From: Clostridiaceae bacterium
Lineage (GTDB): Bacteria > Bacillota > Clostridia > DSM-8532
Direction of reading: 5' to 3'
Assembly: GCA_012521105.1 (NCBI GenBank)
Contig: JAAYNA010000017.1
Coordinates: forward strand, 1-32,411
Length of the DNA stretch: 32,411 nt
In this document: in pieces, positions 7,715-16,823 of the stretch
Position numbering within the stretch: the stretch's first letter is position 1
Layout of the letters: each line of letters opens with the position of its first letter
Translations under genes and position numbers: made by a program
The notes under the pieces: generated by a model
Told to the model about the DNA's origin: nothing
Databases searched by the model: none
Seen by the model: only the letters and a program-made list of their open reading frames with translations

Positions 7715-7855
7715 AGCAACAAAGCTATTGTACAATTATCGGAAACAGACGCTTCTTTGCAAGAGCCGTATAGTTCACTCGGCCAAACCGAAACTCGCTC
7801 CGGCTATACATCTATATGCGGCATTCGGCTAGCATTGCACAATAGCTCCATAGCT
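7715..7855. repeat. Nested inverted-repeat element between recX and recA
   Basis: The outer arms AGCTATTGTACAAT (7723-7736) and ATTGCACAATAGCT (7834-7847) are complementary at 13 of 14 positions. Inside, GCCGTATAG (7765-7773) pairs with CTATATGCGGC (7812-7822) apart from two bulged bases. The loop region is rich in short CGG/CCG pairs. The segment looks like one long imperfect hairpin of about 130 bp with no coding frame, consistent with a mobile palindromic element or a structured RNA. Whether it is repeated elsewhere in the genome cannot be seen here. Confidence 0.5.
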
Positions 7856-7899
7856 TTACTTCTGAACCGTTCCCCTGCTTTATAAACCATCAAATCTGA

Positions 7900-8049
7900 T
7901 TAGAAGTAGGCGGTAAAAAGACCACCTACAAGATGAACGGGTGGAACCAGGGATTCATAGTATTCCCCTCTGTATTCAATATCTTTGTCGGTATGGACTA
8001 CTTCAGAACGCCCACCATGAATGAAAAATATATTTGTGGGGGCTTCCTG
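7900..8049 (-). pseudogene. Orphan C-terminal coding fragment
   Basis: On the minus strand a frame of 49 codons follows directly after a stop (8050-8052). It reads QEAPTNIFFIHGGRSEVV, then HTDKDIEYRGEYYESLVPPV, then HLVGGLFTAYF, and ends at TAA 7900-7902. It has no ATG, GTG or TTG near its beginning and no ribosome binding site. The composition looks protein-like, so it may be the tail of a gene lost between recA and recX. A frame of this length can also arise by chance. Family not recognised. Confidence 0.25.
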
Positions 8050-8074
8050 TTATATGCATTTAATATGTTCTAAA

Positions 8075-9106
8075 CTATTCGTCGTCAACAACATGGGCTT
8101 CTACGCTTTGTAAGAAGGCCTTATCATATTGAGCGCGTATTTTAGATTCAATTTCCTGAAGAATTTCAGTGTTTTCCTTTAAAAACTTTTTAACGTTTTC
8201 GCGTCCCTGGCCAAGCCGCTGATCGTTGTATGAAAACCATGCTCCGCTCTTTTTAACAATATCCAGTTGAACTGCCACGTCCAGAATATTACCTTCCTTT
8301 GAAATGCCCTCTCCGTAGATAATATCGAATTCAGCTTCTTTGAATGGAGGAGCTACCTTATTCTTTACAATTTTAACCTTGGTTCTGTTTCCAATCGGAT
8401 TGCCCGCCTCTTTTAACGTTTCAACCCTTCTGACCTCTAAACGTACCGATGAATAAAATTTTAGAGCACGCCCTCCGGGAGTTATTTCAGGATTACCAAA
8501 CATAACACCAACCTTTTCACGGAGCTGGTTAATAAAAATTGCTACCGTCTTGGACTTGCTAATAACACCCGACAATTTCCTTAATGCCTGGGACATTAAC
8601 CTTGCCTGCAGACCAACATGTGTATCTCCCATTTCTCCGTCAATTTCAGCTTTTGGTACAAGAGCAGCAACTGAATCGATAACAATAACATCTATTGCAC
8701 CGCTTCGTACCAGAGCTTCGGCGATTTCAAGGGCCTGCTCACCGGTATCGGGCTGAGAAACAATAAGATTTTCAATATTGACCCCCAGCGCTTTTGCATA
8801 GACCGGATCCAATGCGTGTTCTGCATCAATAAAGGCTGCTTCGCCTCCTGCTTTCTGCGCTTCGGCTACAACATGAAGGGCAACGGTGGTTTTACCCGAT
8901 GATTCGGGACCGTAAATTTCAACAATACGACCTCTTGGCAGCCCTCCTACTCCCAAGGCAATATCCAAACCCAAGGCCCCGGTTGATATGGTGTCAATAT
9001 TCATATGTGCAGCTTCTCCAAGTTTCATCACCGCACCTTTTCCAAACTGCCTCTCAATTTGACTGAAGACCATCTCTAAAGCCTTTTTCTTTTCATCACT
9101 TGCCAT
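8075..9106 (-). CDS. recA: Recombinase RecA
   Basis: DNA-dependent ATPase for homologous recombination and SOS induction, 343 residues, normal length with no intein. The start is the ATG at 9106 ([18 protein letters not shown]), with GGGGAGG seven bases upstream; a longer frame upstream is not needed. Walker A is GPESSGKT at 66-73. Also seen are the make-ATP-work segment with [11 protein letters not shown], the Walker [11 protein letters not shown], the L1/L2 region containing [23 protein letters not shown] (shown here as blocks IFINQLREK and GVMFGNPE), and an acidic C-terminus ending VVDDE. It has its own promoter overlapped by a LexA-type box. It follows murJ in gene order but is likely regulated independently of the housekeeping block. 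Confidence 0.98.
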   Translation of the reverse strand: MASDEKKKALEMVFSQIERQFGKGAVMKLGEAAHMNIDTISTGALGLDIALGVGGLPRGRIVEIYGPESSGKTTVALHVVAEAQKAGGEAAFIDAEHALDPVYAKALGVNIENLIVSQPDTGEQALEIAEALVRSGAIDVIVIDSVAALVPKAEIDGEMGDTHVGLQARLMSQALRKLSGVISKSKTVAIFINQLREKVGVMFGNPEITPGGRALKFYSSVRLEVRRVETLKEAGNPIGNRTKVKIVKNKVAPPFKEAEFDIIYGEGISKEGNILDVAVQLDIVKKSGAWFSYNDQRLGQGRENVKKFLKENTEILQEIESKIRAQYDKAFLQSVEAHVVDDE

Positions 9107-9148
9107 AAAATAACCTCCCCTGAGCGGCAAAAGCCCCATCGGTTTTTT

Positions 9149-9193
9149 CGAACATCTGTTCTTTATTATAAAGTACTAAAATATAAAAAGCAA
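9149..9193 (-). promoter_or_regulatory. recA promoter with LexA/SOS box
   Basis: Minus strand: -35 TTGCTT (9193-9188), 17-base spacer, perfect -10 TATAAT (9170-9165). Immediately after the -10 lies CGAACATCTGTTC (9149-9161 on the plus strand). It contains the palindromic GAAC-N4-GTTC of the Gram-positive LexA (DinR) operator CGAACRNRYGTTYG. Its place over the transcription start fits repression by LexA. Confidence 0.8.
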
Positions 9194-9222
9194 TAGTTTT
9201 AGTGTTCAATTTTGTAAATCCA

Positions 9223-10824
9223 TTATTCCGGATTTCCGGTGATTTTCCTTATCCGCGTCAGTATTACAGCCAATAGCCTTCTTATTTCATCAATTTTAAA
9301 TAAAACAGATGTTACAATAAATACCAGGAATGAAGGAATAAGCCTTGCGATTACGGACAATATTTCCAGAACTTTTTTCCCAATTGAAAAACTTTGTTCG
9401 GTTGGAAAAGGAATAATCATTGTGAAAATCCAGAGGATTATGCCCGATATTATTGTTACCGCGGTAGTTTTAGCAAGGAAAATAAAATTATCTGGGATGA
9501 GTGCCTGTCCGGTTTTTCTGGAAAATAAAATAATAAGCAAAAATGCGTTAACCATAACTGTTAAAACATAAGCCATTGCAGTTCCTATGGCACCGAAATC
9601 GGTATGGTTCGTAAAATATAAATTGGCAGCAATGTTTATACCAATAGTCCCTAATCCTACAAGCAGAGGTATCCGGGTATTCTGAATTGAATAGAAGGCT
9701 CGGTTCAGAATTACAACAACTGACTGAAATAGTAAAGCTGGAGCATAAGCTAACAGAGCAAGACCATTCATTGCCACCTCATAGACGGACATACTGCTCC
9801 ATTTAAAAAGTATCTGCATTATTTCCCTGTTTAAAGCAATCAGAACCATTGTACTCGGAATGCATAATGCCAAAACAGTTCTGATCCCGTTATTTAAAAC
9901 CCGCCTGTATTCTTCTTTTTCTTCCAGGGCATACTGGGATGATAATGTCGGAAGCATTGCAACACCCAAGCTTTGCGCAAAAATACCGAGGGGCAATTGC
10001 CATGTCCGGTTTGCATTATTCATCATTGTCACACTGTTCTGTGCAAACTCGGTGGAAAAGCTCCTGGAAATAATTGCGTTAACCTGTACAACAGCTGAAG
10101 CAGCAAGGGAAGGTACAGCTAATTTTATGAGTTTCAGAAAGGTTTCATTTCTTATATATAATTTGGGTCTGTAGAAACTGAAATGCTTCCGGGTCCATAA
10201 AAGCTGAACAATAAAATAGATCATTGCACTGATCATAACACCAAAGGTAGTCAGTTCAACGCTTTTAGCCCCGAAAAGAATAATACTCATCATAACACAC
10301 AGATTATATAAAACCGGGCCAAAAGAGGCTGCAGCAAACCTGTTATAAGCATTTAAAACTCCATTGCACTGCCCTGCCAGTATCATAAACAGGGAAGACG
10401 GCAGAAGAATACGCGTAAGTTTCACTACAAGATTAAACTTTTCGGTGCCAGGTTCATATCCAATTGCAACTATTCCAACGAAACTTGGTGTAAAGATATA
10501 AAAAATAATGCTTATAAAAAAGAAAGCTAATACCGTTATATTTAGAAATGTTCCAATAGCTTTCCAGCCTTCCCTTTCGTTCTTTTTAGAGATACTGGAA
10601 GATAGAACCGGTATTATTGCGGCTGCAATTGCACCACCAACCAGCAGTTCAAATGTAAGATCGGGAAGAGAAAATGCTACAAGGAATTCATCCGAATAGC
10701 CCTTTGGTGACATAATGTTTTTAATTAATACTGTCCTCAAAAAACCCGTTATTCTGCTAAGAAGTGTTGCAAACATAACCAGAGCAGCCGTTCTTGACAG
10801 ATGTTTTTCTTCTTTCAAACCCAA
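9223..10824 (-). CDS. murJ: Lipid II flippase MurJ (MviN family)
   Basis: Polytopic membrane protein of 533 residues that carries lipid II across the membrane for peptidoglycan synthesis. The family start is clear: TAALVMFATLLSRITGFLRT at about 12-31, followed by DEFLVAFSLPDLTFELLVGG and AAIIPVLS. About fourteen hydrophobic segments can be counted. The charged residues of the central cavity (Arg in the first helix, Asp/Glu in the second) appear in the usual places. The start is a TTG at 10824 with AAGGAGG eight bases upstream; no ATG lies nearby. It is 15 bases downstream of cinA and probably co-transcribed. Members of this family also serve other polysaccharides, so the lipid II role is the best but not the only reading. 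Confidence 0.88.
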   Translation of the reverse strand: MGLKEEKHLSRTAALVMFATLLSRITGFLRTVLIKNIMSPKGYSDEFLVAFSLPDLTFELLVGGAIAAAIIPVLSSSISKKNEREGWKAIGTFLNITVLAFFFISIIFYIFTPSFVGIVAIGYEPGTEKFNLVVKLTRILLPSSLFMILAGQCNGVLNAYNRFAAASFGPVLYNLCVMMSIILFGAKSVELTTFGVMISAMIYFIVQLLWTRKHFSFYRPKLYIRNETFLKLIKLAVPSLAASAVVQVNAIISRSFSTEFAQNSVTMMNNANRTWQLPLGIFAQSLGVAMLPTLSSQYALEEKEEYRRVLNNGIRTVLALCIPSTMVLIALNREIMQILFKWSSMSVYEVAMNGLALLAYAPALLFQSVVVILNRAFYSIQNTRIPLLVGLGTIGINIAANLYFTNHTDFGAIGTAMAYVLTVMVNAFLLIILFSRKTGQALIPDNFIFLAKTTAVTIISGIILWIFTMIIPFPTEQSFSIGKKVLEILSVIARLIPSFLVFIVTSVLFKIDEIRRLLAVILTRIRKITGNPE

Positions 10825-10839
10825 TTTCCTGTCCTCCTT

Positions 10840-12084
10840 TTATTGCTGCTCTACTCCAAGTATCAGCCTTCGTGTCATGTCCAGTGCATGCAAACATGCA
10901 TCATTTCTGACTCGTTCTCTGTTTCCCATAAGTTCAAACTTTCTGCACAGAAACCTGTCTTTAACATATGCCGCAATGAAAACCAGGCCAACAGGTTTCT
11001 CGGGTGTACCTCCTCCAGGTCCTGCAATACCGGTTATTGCAACACCCACTGAAGCCCCGGTTTTTTGCTTTAATCCGTTAAGCATTTCCATGGCTGTTTG
11101 GTGGCTTACTGCACCATATTTATTCAGTGTATCCCACGAAACACCTAAATCTTCAACTTTTGCCCTGTTTGCATATGTTATATAAGCCCGTTCGAAAATC
11201 TCTGATGAACCGGGTATATCTGTAATCCTTTCCGACAGCAGCCCTCCGGTGCAGGATTCAGCAGTTGCCATAACCAGGCCGTTTTCTTTCAGTAAATTAA
11301 ACACAACTTCTTCAAGTGATTGTCCATCTTCAGAATAAACCAGTACACCAAGTCTTGACTTAATTTCGCTAACAACCGGGTCCAGCAGGGCAGAAGCTTC
11401 ATTGTGGTCTGAACAGCGTGCTGTTACCCGTACGGTAATTTCGCCCTGAGAAGCATATGGGGCTATGGTGGGATTGTTCTGGCTTTCAATTAAATCCATA
11501 AGCCTTGTTTCAAGGTCTGACTCGCCTATTCCGAAAATTTTCAACATTTTTGAAACCAGGATTACACCTGTTCTTTGTTTAAGATATTTAAAAACAGTAG
11601 CCTCAAACATTGGCTGCATTTCCTTCGGTGGCCCGGGAAGCATAATAACGGTTTTTTCCCCTTCTTCTATGATACAGCCGGGAGCCGTTCCATTCGGGTT
11701 TGGAATTACAATTGAATTTTCAGGCAGGTATGCCTGTTTTTTATTTATTTCTGCCATCTTTCTGTGTCTTTTGGCAAAGAAATTCCTTATGCCATCAAGT
11801 ATATCTTCGTGAAGAACCAATTCCCGGTTCATTGTTTTTGAAATTGTTTCTTTTGTAAGATCGTCCTTTGTGGGGCCAAGCCCACCGGTGGTAATAACAA
11901 TATCAGAACGATTTAATGCTCTTTTCAAAGTTTCTTCAAGCCTTGCAGGATTATCGCCAACAACAGTATGAAAATATACGTTTATACCTAATTCTGCAAG
12001 TCTTCTTGAAAGATACTGAGCATTTGTATTAGCAATCTGCCCCATTAAAAGCTCTGTTCCCACTGCAAGTATTTCTGCTGTCAT
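10840..12084 (-). CDS. cinA: CinA: competence/damage-inducible protein, NMN/ADP-ribose hydrolase family
   Basis: Two-domain protein of 414 residues. The N-terminal domain is MoaB/MogA-like (MTAEILAVGTELLMGQIAN, then VITTGGLGPTKDDLT) and in other bacteria has ADP-ribose or CoA pyrophosphatase-type activity. The C-terminal domain is PncC-like nicotinamide-nucleotide amidohydrolase (ATAESCTGGLLSERIT, then VAITGIAGPGGGTPEKPVG), which converts NMN to nicotinate mononucleotide in pyridine recycling. The start is the ATG at 12084 with GAAGG nine bases upstream; a TTG three codons earlier is inside that site. It sits between ysxC and murJ, upstream of recA. A cinA-recA neighbourhood is common in Firmicutes. 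Confidence 0.93.
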   Translation of the reverse strand: MTAEILAVGTELLMGQIANTNAQYLSRRLAELGINVYFHTVVGDNPARLEETLKRALNRSDIVITTGGLGPTKDDLTKETISKTMNRELVLHEDILDGIRNFFAKRHRKMAEINKKQAYLPENSIVIPNPNGTAPGCIIEEGEKTVIMLPGPPKEMQPMFEATVFKYLKQRTGVILVSKMLKIFGIGESDLETRLMDLIESQNNPTIAPYASQGEITVRVTARCSDHNEASALLDPVVSEIKSRLGVLVYSEDGQSLEEVVFNLLKENGLVMATAESCTGGLLSERITDIPGSSEIFERAYITYANRAKVEDLGVSWDTLNKYGAVSHQTAMEMLNGLKQKTGASVGVAITGIAGPGGGTPEKPVGLVFIAAYVKDRFLCRKFELMGNRERVRNDACLHALDMTRRLILGVEQQ

Positions 12085-12099
12085 AAGCACCAACCTTCT

Positions 12100-12729
12100 T
12101 TATTTGTTGTCTTTCTGCCCATCTTTGGATCCCGTTATATTCAAATCGGGCACTATTTTTTCAATTTCTCTCCAAACATCAATGAACCCTGTTTTTTTAG
12201 TTGTAGAAACCGGTACAACAGGGATTCCAGGAACTAAATCCAAAGTCTTGCGTATTTCTTTTATGTGTTTTTGATGATGGGCTCTTGCAATCTTATCTGC
12301 CTTTGTTGCGACAATAATATGAGGCTTTCCCATAGAGACTACCCACTGATACATAATTATATCATGCTGTGTGGGTTTATGCCTTATATCAACTAACATA
12401 ATAATACCACAGAGTTGGTTTCGGTTGTTTAAATAAGTTTCTATGATTTTACTCCATTTTCTTTTTTCACTTTCAGAAACCTTTGCATAACCATAGCCGG
12501 GAAGATCAACAAGTATGAGTTTGTTTTCCACACCAAAAAAATTAATAACCCTTGTTTTTCCGGGAGTATTGCCTACCCTTGCAAGGGATTTTCTTTGGGT
12601 AAGAAAGTTTATCAAAGATGACTTGCCAGCATTTGACCTGCCAACCATGGCTATTTCAGGCACTCCACCCGACGGATATCCATCCGGGCTAACCGCTGTA
12701 GCAATATGTTCGGACCACTTTATATTCAA
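12100..12729 (-). CDS. ysxC: Ribosome biogenesis GTPase YsxC/EngB
   Basis: Small essential-type GTPase, 209 residues, for assembly of the 50S subunit. G1 is GRSNAGKSS at 30-38, the G2 region holds TPGKTR at 55-60, G3 is DLPGYG at 75-80, and G4 is TKAD at 142-145; this set is diagnostic. The start is TTG at 12729 with GAGGTG about five bases upstream. It lies 33 bases after recN and 15 bases before cinA, so it is probably in the same transcript. The usual Bacillus neighbour lonA is absent here. Confidence 0.93.
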   Translation of the reverse strand: MNIKWSEHIATAVSPDGYPSGGVPEIAMVGRSNAGKSSLINFLTQRKSLARVGNTPGKTRVINFFGVENKLILVDLPGYGYAKVSESEKRKWSKIIETYLNNRNQLCGIIMLVDIRHKPTQHDIIMYQWVVSMGKPHIIVATKADKIARAHHQKHIKEIRKTLDLVPGIPVVPVSTTKKTGFIDVWREIEKIVPDLNITGSKDGQKDNK

Positions 12730-12762
12730 ATTATCACCTCAATTTCTCTTCATTTGTATACC

Positions 12763-14469
12763 CTATCCGGTGCTCTGCTTCCTTCTAAGTCCTATGCCTT
12801 TTTCAATCATTTCCCTTGCAAGCTTGGATGTACTCGCACTATCGTCACCACTTAAAAGCCTTGCTACTTCCTTCTCTCTGTTAATACCATCAAGCTTTTC
12901 AATCCGGGCAAGGGTTCTTTCTTTTTTGGTTTCCTTGCTTATTCTGAAATGTGATTTTGCAAGGCTTGCGATTTGTGCATGGTGCGTTATACAGATTACC
13001 TGGTGTTTTGCTGAAATTTCAAGTAGTTTTTCACCCACCTTAAGGGCAGCCTTTCCACTAACTCCTGTATCAATTTCATCAAATATTAACACATCTATCT
13101 CATCAACATCTGCAAGTATTGTCTTTATAGCAAGCATAATTCTGGACATTTCCCCGCCCGAGGCAATACGGTTTAGGGGCTTCAAGCCCTCGCCGGGATT
13201 GGGTGAAATTAGAAATTCTATTGTATCAAGACCGTTTTCAGTATAATTACGTGTTTCATCGAAATTAATATCTACAGAAAATTTAGCCTTGGGCATTTCC
13301 AGGTCTTTTAACTGGGCTGTGATTTTGCTTTTTAAATCCTCTGCTGCTTTCACCCTCATTTTATGTATATTGGAAGCTTTCCTGTACAGGTTTTCATCCA
13401 GTTCCTTTTTTCTGTTCAATAGTTCTGTCAAATGACTTTCAATATCGGTAACCTCTTCAAGTTTTCGCCTTGCCTCTTCCCCGTACTTTATTATTTCTTC
13501 CACGGTATTACCATACTTTCGTTTCAGTGCTTCAATAAGTGCAAGCCTCTCCTCCACTTCCTGTTGCAGCACCGGATCGTAATTTATCTGTTCCCTTTTA
13601 TGTCTTATCTGCCTGGCTATTTCTTCAAGCTTATCGTTTATTTCCACAAGGTTTTCAGATATCACGCCAAAATCCCTGTCCAAATCTGCGATATTGGCTA
13701 GTGCAGACTGTGCCCTTTGAACCTGTTCAATTGCCCCCGGTACAAGGTCATCTTCACCAATCAGGCAGGTATATGCATCATTAAAGGCTTCAATAATGCC
13801 CTCAGCATTGGACAGGAGTTTACTTTGCTGTGAAAGTTCAGCATCTTCACCTTTTTTCAAGTTTGCAGCTTCTATTTCGTTAACCTGGTACCTGTACAGG
13901 TCCTCCAGCCGGGCCCTCTCTTTCTCCTTATCCCTTAGTTCCGAAATCTTTCTGTCCATTTCCCTGAACCTGGCCAAAAGCTGCTGGTATTCTTCCTTTT
14001 CCTTAAGAAGTTCATCGCCTGAAAACTTATCCAGGTACTCAACCTGGACCTGGTTTCTTAAAAGCGACTGATTGTCATTCTGACCGTGAATATCTATCAG
14101 GTATTCACCGATCGCCTTAAGCTGTGACACGGTTACCAGGCTCCCGTTAACTCTGCAAATATTTTTACCTGTAGAAGAAAACTGACGGGATATAACAACA
14201 GTTCCATCGTCCTCGGTGTCAATTCCCATACTGCTTAGCACCGAAGCAAGTTTTTCAGGTGAATGGAAAACAGCTTCTACTTTTGCTCTGTCTTCACCGG
14301 TCCGAATAAGCTCCCTTGATACTCTGCCTCCCAACAAGGCATTAACAGCATCGATCAGAATGGATTTACCTGCTCCTGTCTCTCCGGTTAATATATTAAG
14401 TCCATCTTCAAGCTCCACAGTAAGCTTTTCAATTATGGCTATGTTTTCAACCGACAACTGGATCAGCAT
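12763..14469 (-). CDS. recN: DNA repair protein RecN
   Basis: SMC-like ATPase acting early in double-strand break repair, 568 residues. The N-terminal half has ENIAIIEKLTVELEDGLNIL and Walker A GETGAGKS at 29-36. Long charged coiled-coil segments (about 155-380) surround the centre. The C-terminal half has the signature IASGGEMSRIMLAIK and Walker B VLIFDEIDTGVSG, followed by ITHHAQIAS. It starts three bases after the argR stop with AGGGGG upstream, so the two are translationally close. The argR-recN pairing is standard in Firmicutes. The spoIVB and spo0A genes that often follow are replaced by ysxC. Confidence 0.95.
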   Translation of the reverse strand: MLIQLSVENIAIIEKLTVELEDGLNILTGETGAGKSILIDAVNALLGGRVSRELIRTGEDRAKVEAVFHSPEKLASVLSSMGIDTEDDGTVVISRQFSSTGKNICRVNGSLVTVSQLKAIGEYLIDIHGQNDNQSLLRNQVQVEYLDKFSGDELLKEKEEYQQLLARFREMDRKISELRDKEKERARLEDLYRYQVNEIEAANLKKGEDAELSQQSKLLSNAEGIIEAFNDAYTCLIGEDDLVPGAIEQVQRAQSALANIADLDRDFGVISENLVEINDKLEEIARQIRHKREQINYDPVLQQEVEERLALIEALKRKYGNTVEEIIKYGEEARRKLEEVTDIESHLTELLNRKKELDENLYRKASNIHKMRVKAAEDLKSKITAQLKDLEMPKAKFSVDINFDETRNYTENGLDTIEFLISPNPGEGLKPLNRIASGGEMSRIMLAIKTILADVDEIDVLIFDEIDTGVSGKAALKVGEKLLEISAKHQVICITHHAQIASLAKSHFRISKETKKERTLARIEKLDGINREKEVARLLSGDDSASTSKLAREMIEKGIGLRRKQSTG

Positions 14470-14472
14470 TCA

Positions 14473-14928
14473 TTAATCCCCCTTTAACAGCGAGGTGAAC
14501 CTTTCCTGCATTTCCTCGGCTATTTTTTCAGCACGAGTCACTACCATAATTGTATCATCTCCGGCAATTGTACCAACAACCTCGGACCATCCCAAATTAT
14601 CAATCGCAGAGGCTACGGCCTGAGCCATTCCCGGAAGAGTTTTCACTACCAGAATATTGTTTGCATAATCGCTGGATACGTAACCCTCTCTTAGTATGGT
14701 AAGAAGTCTGTCACTAATAACACCCGAGTCATTGCTCATTGCCCTGTATCTGGCTCTGCCATCCGAACTTGCAACCTTAACCAGACGTAATTCCTTAATA
14801 TCCCTTGATACAGTTGCCTGAGTAACATCCATGCCGTGTTCTTTCAATTTCGCCACCAGTTCATCCTGGGTTTCAACATCGTAGTTTTCAATTATTTCAA
14901 GAATTTTAGCATGCCTGTTGTATTTCAT
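14473..14928 (-). CDS. argR: Arginine repressor ArgR/AhrC
   Basis: Arginine-responsive hexameric DNA-binding regulator, 151 residues. The winged helix-turn-helix lies at about 1-70 with TQATVSRDIKELRLVK at 36-51. The C-terminal arginine-binding and oligomerisation domain shows GTIAGDDTIMVV at 119-130, where the paired Asp residues contact the arginine. The ATG at 14928 has AAAGGGGA upstream. It is coupled to recN just downstream, the usual Firmicutes order; the link between the two is historical gene order rather than a shared pathway. Confidence 0.95.
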   Translation of the reverse strand: MKYNRHAKILEIIENYDVETQDELVAKLKEHGMDVTQATVSRDIKELRLVKVASSDGRARYRAMSNDSGVISDRLLTILREGYVSSDYANNILVVKTLPGMAQAVASAIDNLGWSEVVGTIAGDDTIMVVTRAEKIAEEMQERFTSLLKGD

Positions 14929-15018
14929 AGGCTTCCCCTTTCATATTCACCAAAGAAATAATTATTTTTCAATATCAACTTAAACCTTTCCTGCCGGCTA
15001 TCTAAGTTGCTATGTAAT

Positions 15019-15894
15019 TTAAGTGTTTAATTTCAAGGATGGCTGATGAATTTTGGCTCTTAATACATCAAAGAAATTAATATCATTAAAAGAAACAAGC
15101 TTAATTTTTTTCTGTGCACGGGTGATTAATATTTCATCCCCTGCTGCAATCCTGAACCCTTCCTGCCCATCCATGGTAATAATAGCACTATCGGGATAAT
15201 CATCATTTATTGTAATGCGAAGCTTCCTGTCAGGGCTAGTAATGAAAGAGCGTGAATATAATATATGCGGGCATATCGGGGTAGTAATCATCATCTCCAT
15301 ATCGGGCTGAACAATGGGCCCGCCTGCAGATAAATTATACGCTGTAGAACCGGATGGGGTTGATACAATAACCCCGTCTCCCGGGAAAGAATCGATAAAC
15401 TGGTCATCTACAAATACCTGAATCCTTATAATTCGTGACAGCCCATCCCTGTTAACCACTACATCATTTATAGCAATACTTTTAAACACAGTATAATCAT
15501 CGCGAAAAACCGATGCTAAAAGCACCATACGATCTTCTATTGAGTATTCACCACAGGCCAGACGCTTAATCGCCTTTTCTATGTCGTTTATTTCAACATC
15601 AGCTAAAAACCCTACAGTTCCAAGATTGATACCAAGTACCGGAACATCGTAATTAAATGAAGTTCTTGCCATATTCAGCAGTGTCCCGTCACCGCCAAGA
15701 GAAATTAAGAATGAAGATTTATCCATCATGTCTTCCTCGGTATATCCCCCGGAAAACCCCAAATCCTGTGAAATGGGTCTTGGAAGAAGAGGTTTCATAC
15801 CGTATTTCAGGATGCTGTCAACAAGTTTCTTGGTAATTTCCAGTTCTTTATCCTTTTTTCTGTTTACAAACAAACCAATACTCTTTTGTTCCAT
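15019..15894 (-). CDS. nadK: NAD kinase
   Basis: Cytoplasmic ATP-NAD kinase making NADP, 291 residues. The GGDG motif is at 67-70 (LGGDGTLLNMAR), followed by VLGINLGTVGFLADV, the conserved INDVVVNR and the SGSTAYNLSAGGPIV segment that binds NAD. The ATG at 15894 is preceded by GGGGAG. There are 131 bases between it and tlyA and 90 bases to argR, with no strong terminator, so it fits the same long transcript. Confidence 0.95.
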   Translation of the reverse strand: MEQKSIGLFVNRKKDKELEITKKLVDSILKYGMKPLLPRPISQDLGFSGGYTEEDMMDKSSFLISLGGDGTLLNMARTSFNYDVPVLGINLGTVGFLADVEINDIEKAIKRLACGEYSIEDRMVLLASVFRDDYTVFKSIAINDVVVNRDGLSRIIRIQVFVDDQFIDSFPGDGVIVSTPSGSTAYNLSAGGPIVQPDMEMMITTPICPHILYSRSFITSPDRKLRITINDDYPDSAIITMDGQEGFRIAAGDEILITRAQKKIKLVSFNDINFFDVLRAKIHQPSLKLNT

Positions 15895-16025
15895 TGAGTA
15901 AATTCTCCCCTGTTTATTAATTCTATTATACAGTTAATTTGAATAAAAATACAATAAAATTAAATGATATGCCTGTTGGTATTTTCCAGGTTTATAAACC
16001 GTCTATAACAAGTTTTGCCCGGTGT

Positions 16026-16823
16026 TTATTTTAGTTGTGTATGCGCAGCCTCTACAACTTCATCAACAGAAATAAAATCCTGTTCTTCGGGCTTCTGAAC
16101 AAGATACAGTAAATACTCTATATTCCCTTCGGGCCCTTTTACAGGTGAATAAGAGAGACCTTTTATACTAAAGCCGAGATTTTTTGCAAATTCAATTACT
16201 TTTTCAATAACTTCCTTATGAACGGCAGGATCTTTTACGACACCCTTTTTTCCAACTTTCTCGCGACCTGCTTCAAACTGTGGTTTAATAAGGCAAACCA
16301 TACTTCCTTCGTCTTTTAGTAATTGCTTTGCAGGGGGTATGATTTTTGTAAGTGATATAAACGAGACATCTGCAGATGCAAAATCCACCTTCTCACCGAT
16401 ATCATCAGGTTTAACATATCTGAAATTTGTTCGCTCCATCACTATTACCCTGCTGTCATTTCTAAGCTTCCATGCAAGCTGACCGTATCCGACGTCAACT
16501 GAATAAACCTTACAGGCGCCGTTTTTAAGCATACAGTCGGTAAAACCTCCGGTAGAAGCTCCAATATCAATGCATACTTTGTCTGTCAGATCAATTTCGA
16601 ACTCATTAATTGCCTTTTCAAGCTTAAGCCCTCCCCTGCTAACGTAGGGGTGCGGATTTCCTTTAACTTCAAGCTCTGCTTCGGTATCAACCTGAAAACC
16701 AGGTTTATCCTCAATTATTCCGTTTACAAGAATAAGACCTCCCATAATTGCCCTGCGAGCTTTTTCGCGGCTGTCAAAGTACCCTCTGTTAACCAAGTGT
16801 ACATCTAATCTTTCCTTTGCCAT
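16026..16823 (-). CDS. tlyA: TlyA family rRNA 2'-O-methyltransferase with S4 domain
   Basis: RNA methyltransferase of 265 residues. The N-terminal S4 RNA-binding domain (about 1-60) reads RLDVHLVNRGYFDSREKARR. An FtsJ-type Rossmann fold follows, with SAM motif I DIGASTGGFTD at 86-96 and further blocks VDVGYGQLAWKLR and ADVSFISLTKI. Family members methylate 16S and 23S rRNA and some were first called haemolysins. The ATG directly abuts the dxs stop (TAGATG), so it is translationally coupled to dxs. The order dxs-tlyA-nadK-argR-recN is the conserved Firmicutes arrangement. Confidence 0.95.
   Translation of the reverse strand: MAKERLDVHLVNRGYFDSREKARRAIMGGLILVNGIIEDKPGFQVDTEAELEVKGNPHPYVSRGGLKLEKAINEFEIDLTDKVCIDIGASTGGFTDCMLKNGACKVYSVDVGYGQLAWKLRNDSRVIVMERTNFRYVKPDDIGEKVDFASADVSFISLTKIIPPAKQLLKDEGSMVCLIKPQFEAGREKVGKKGVVKDPAVHKEVIEKVIEFAKNLGFSIKGLSYSPVKGPEGNIEYLLYLVQKPEEQDFISVDEVVEAAHTQLK

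Noticed and set aside
7640..8074. CRISPR array between recX and recA
   Set aside because: There is one inverted-repeat pair but no direct repeats with regular spacing.
12515..13246. 243-codon open frame on the plus strand
   Set aside because: It is antisense to ysxC and recN, both of which have full family motifs; it is a shadow frame.
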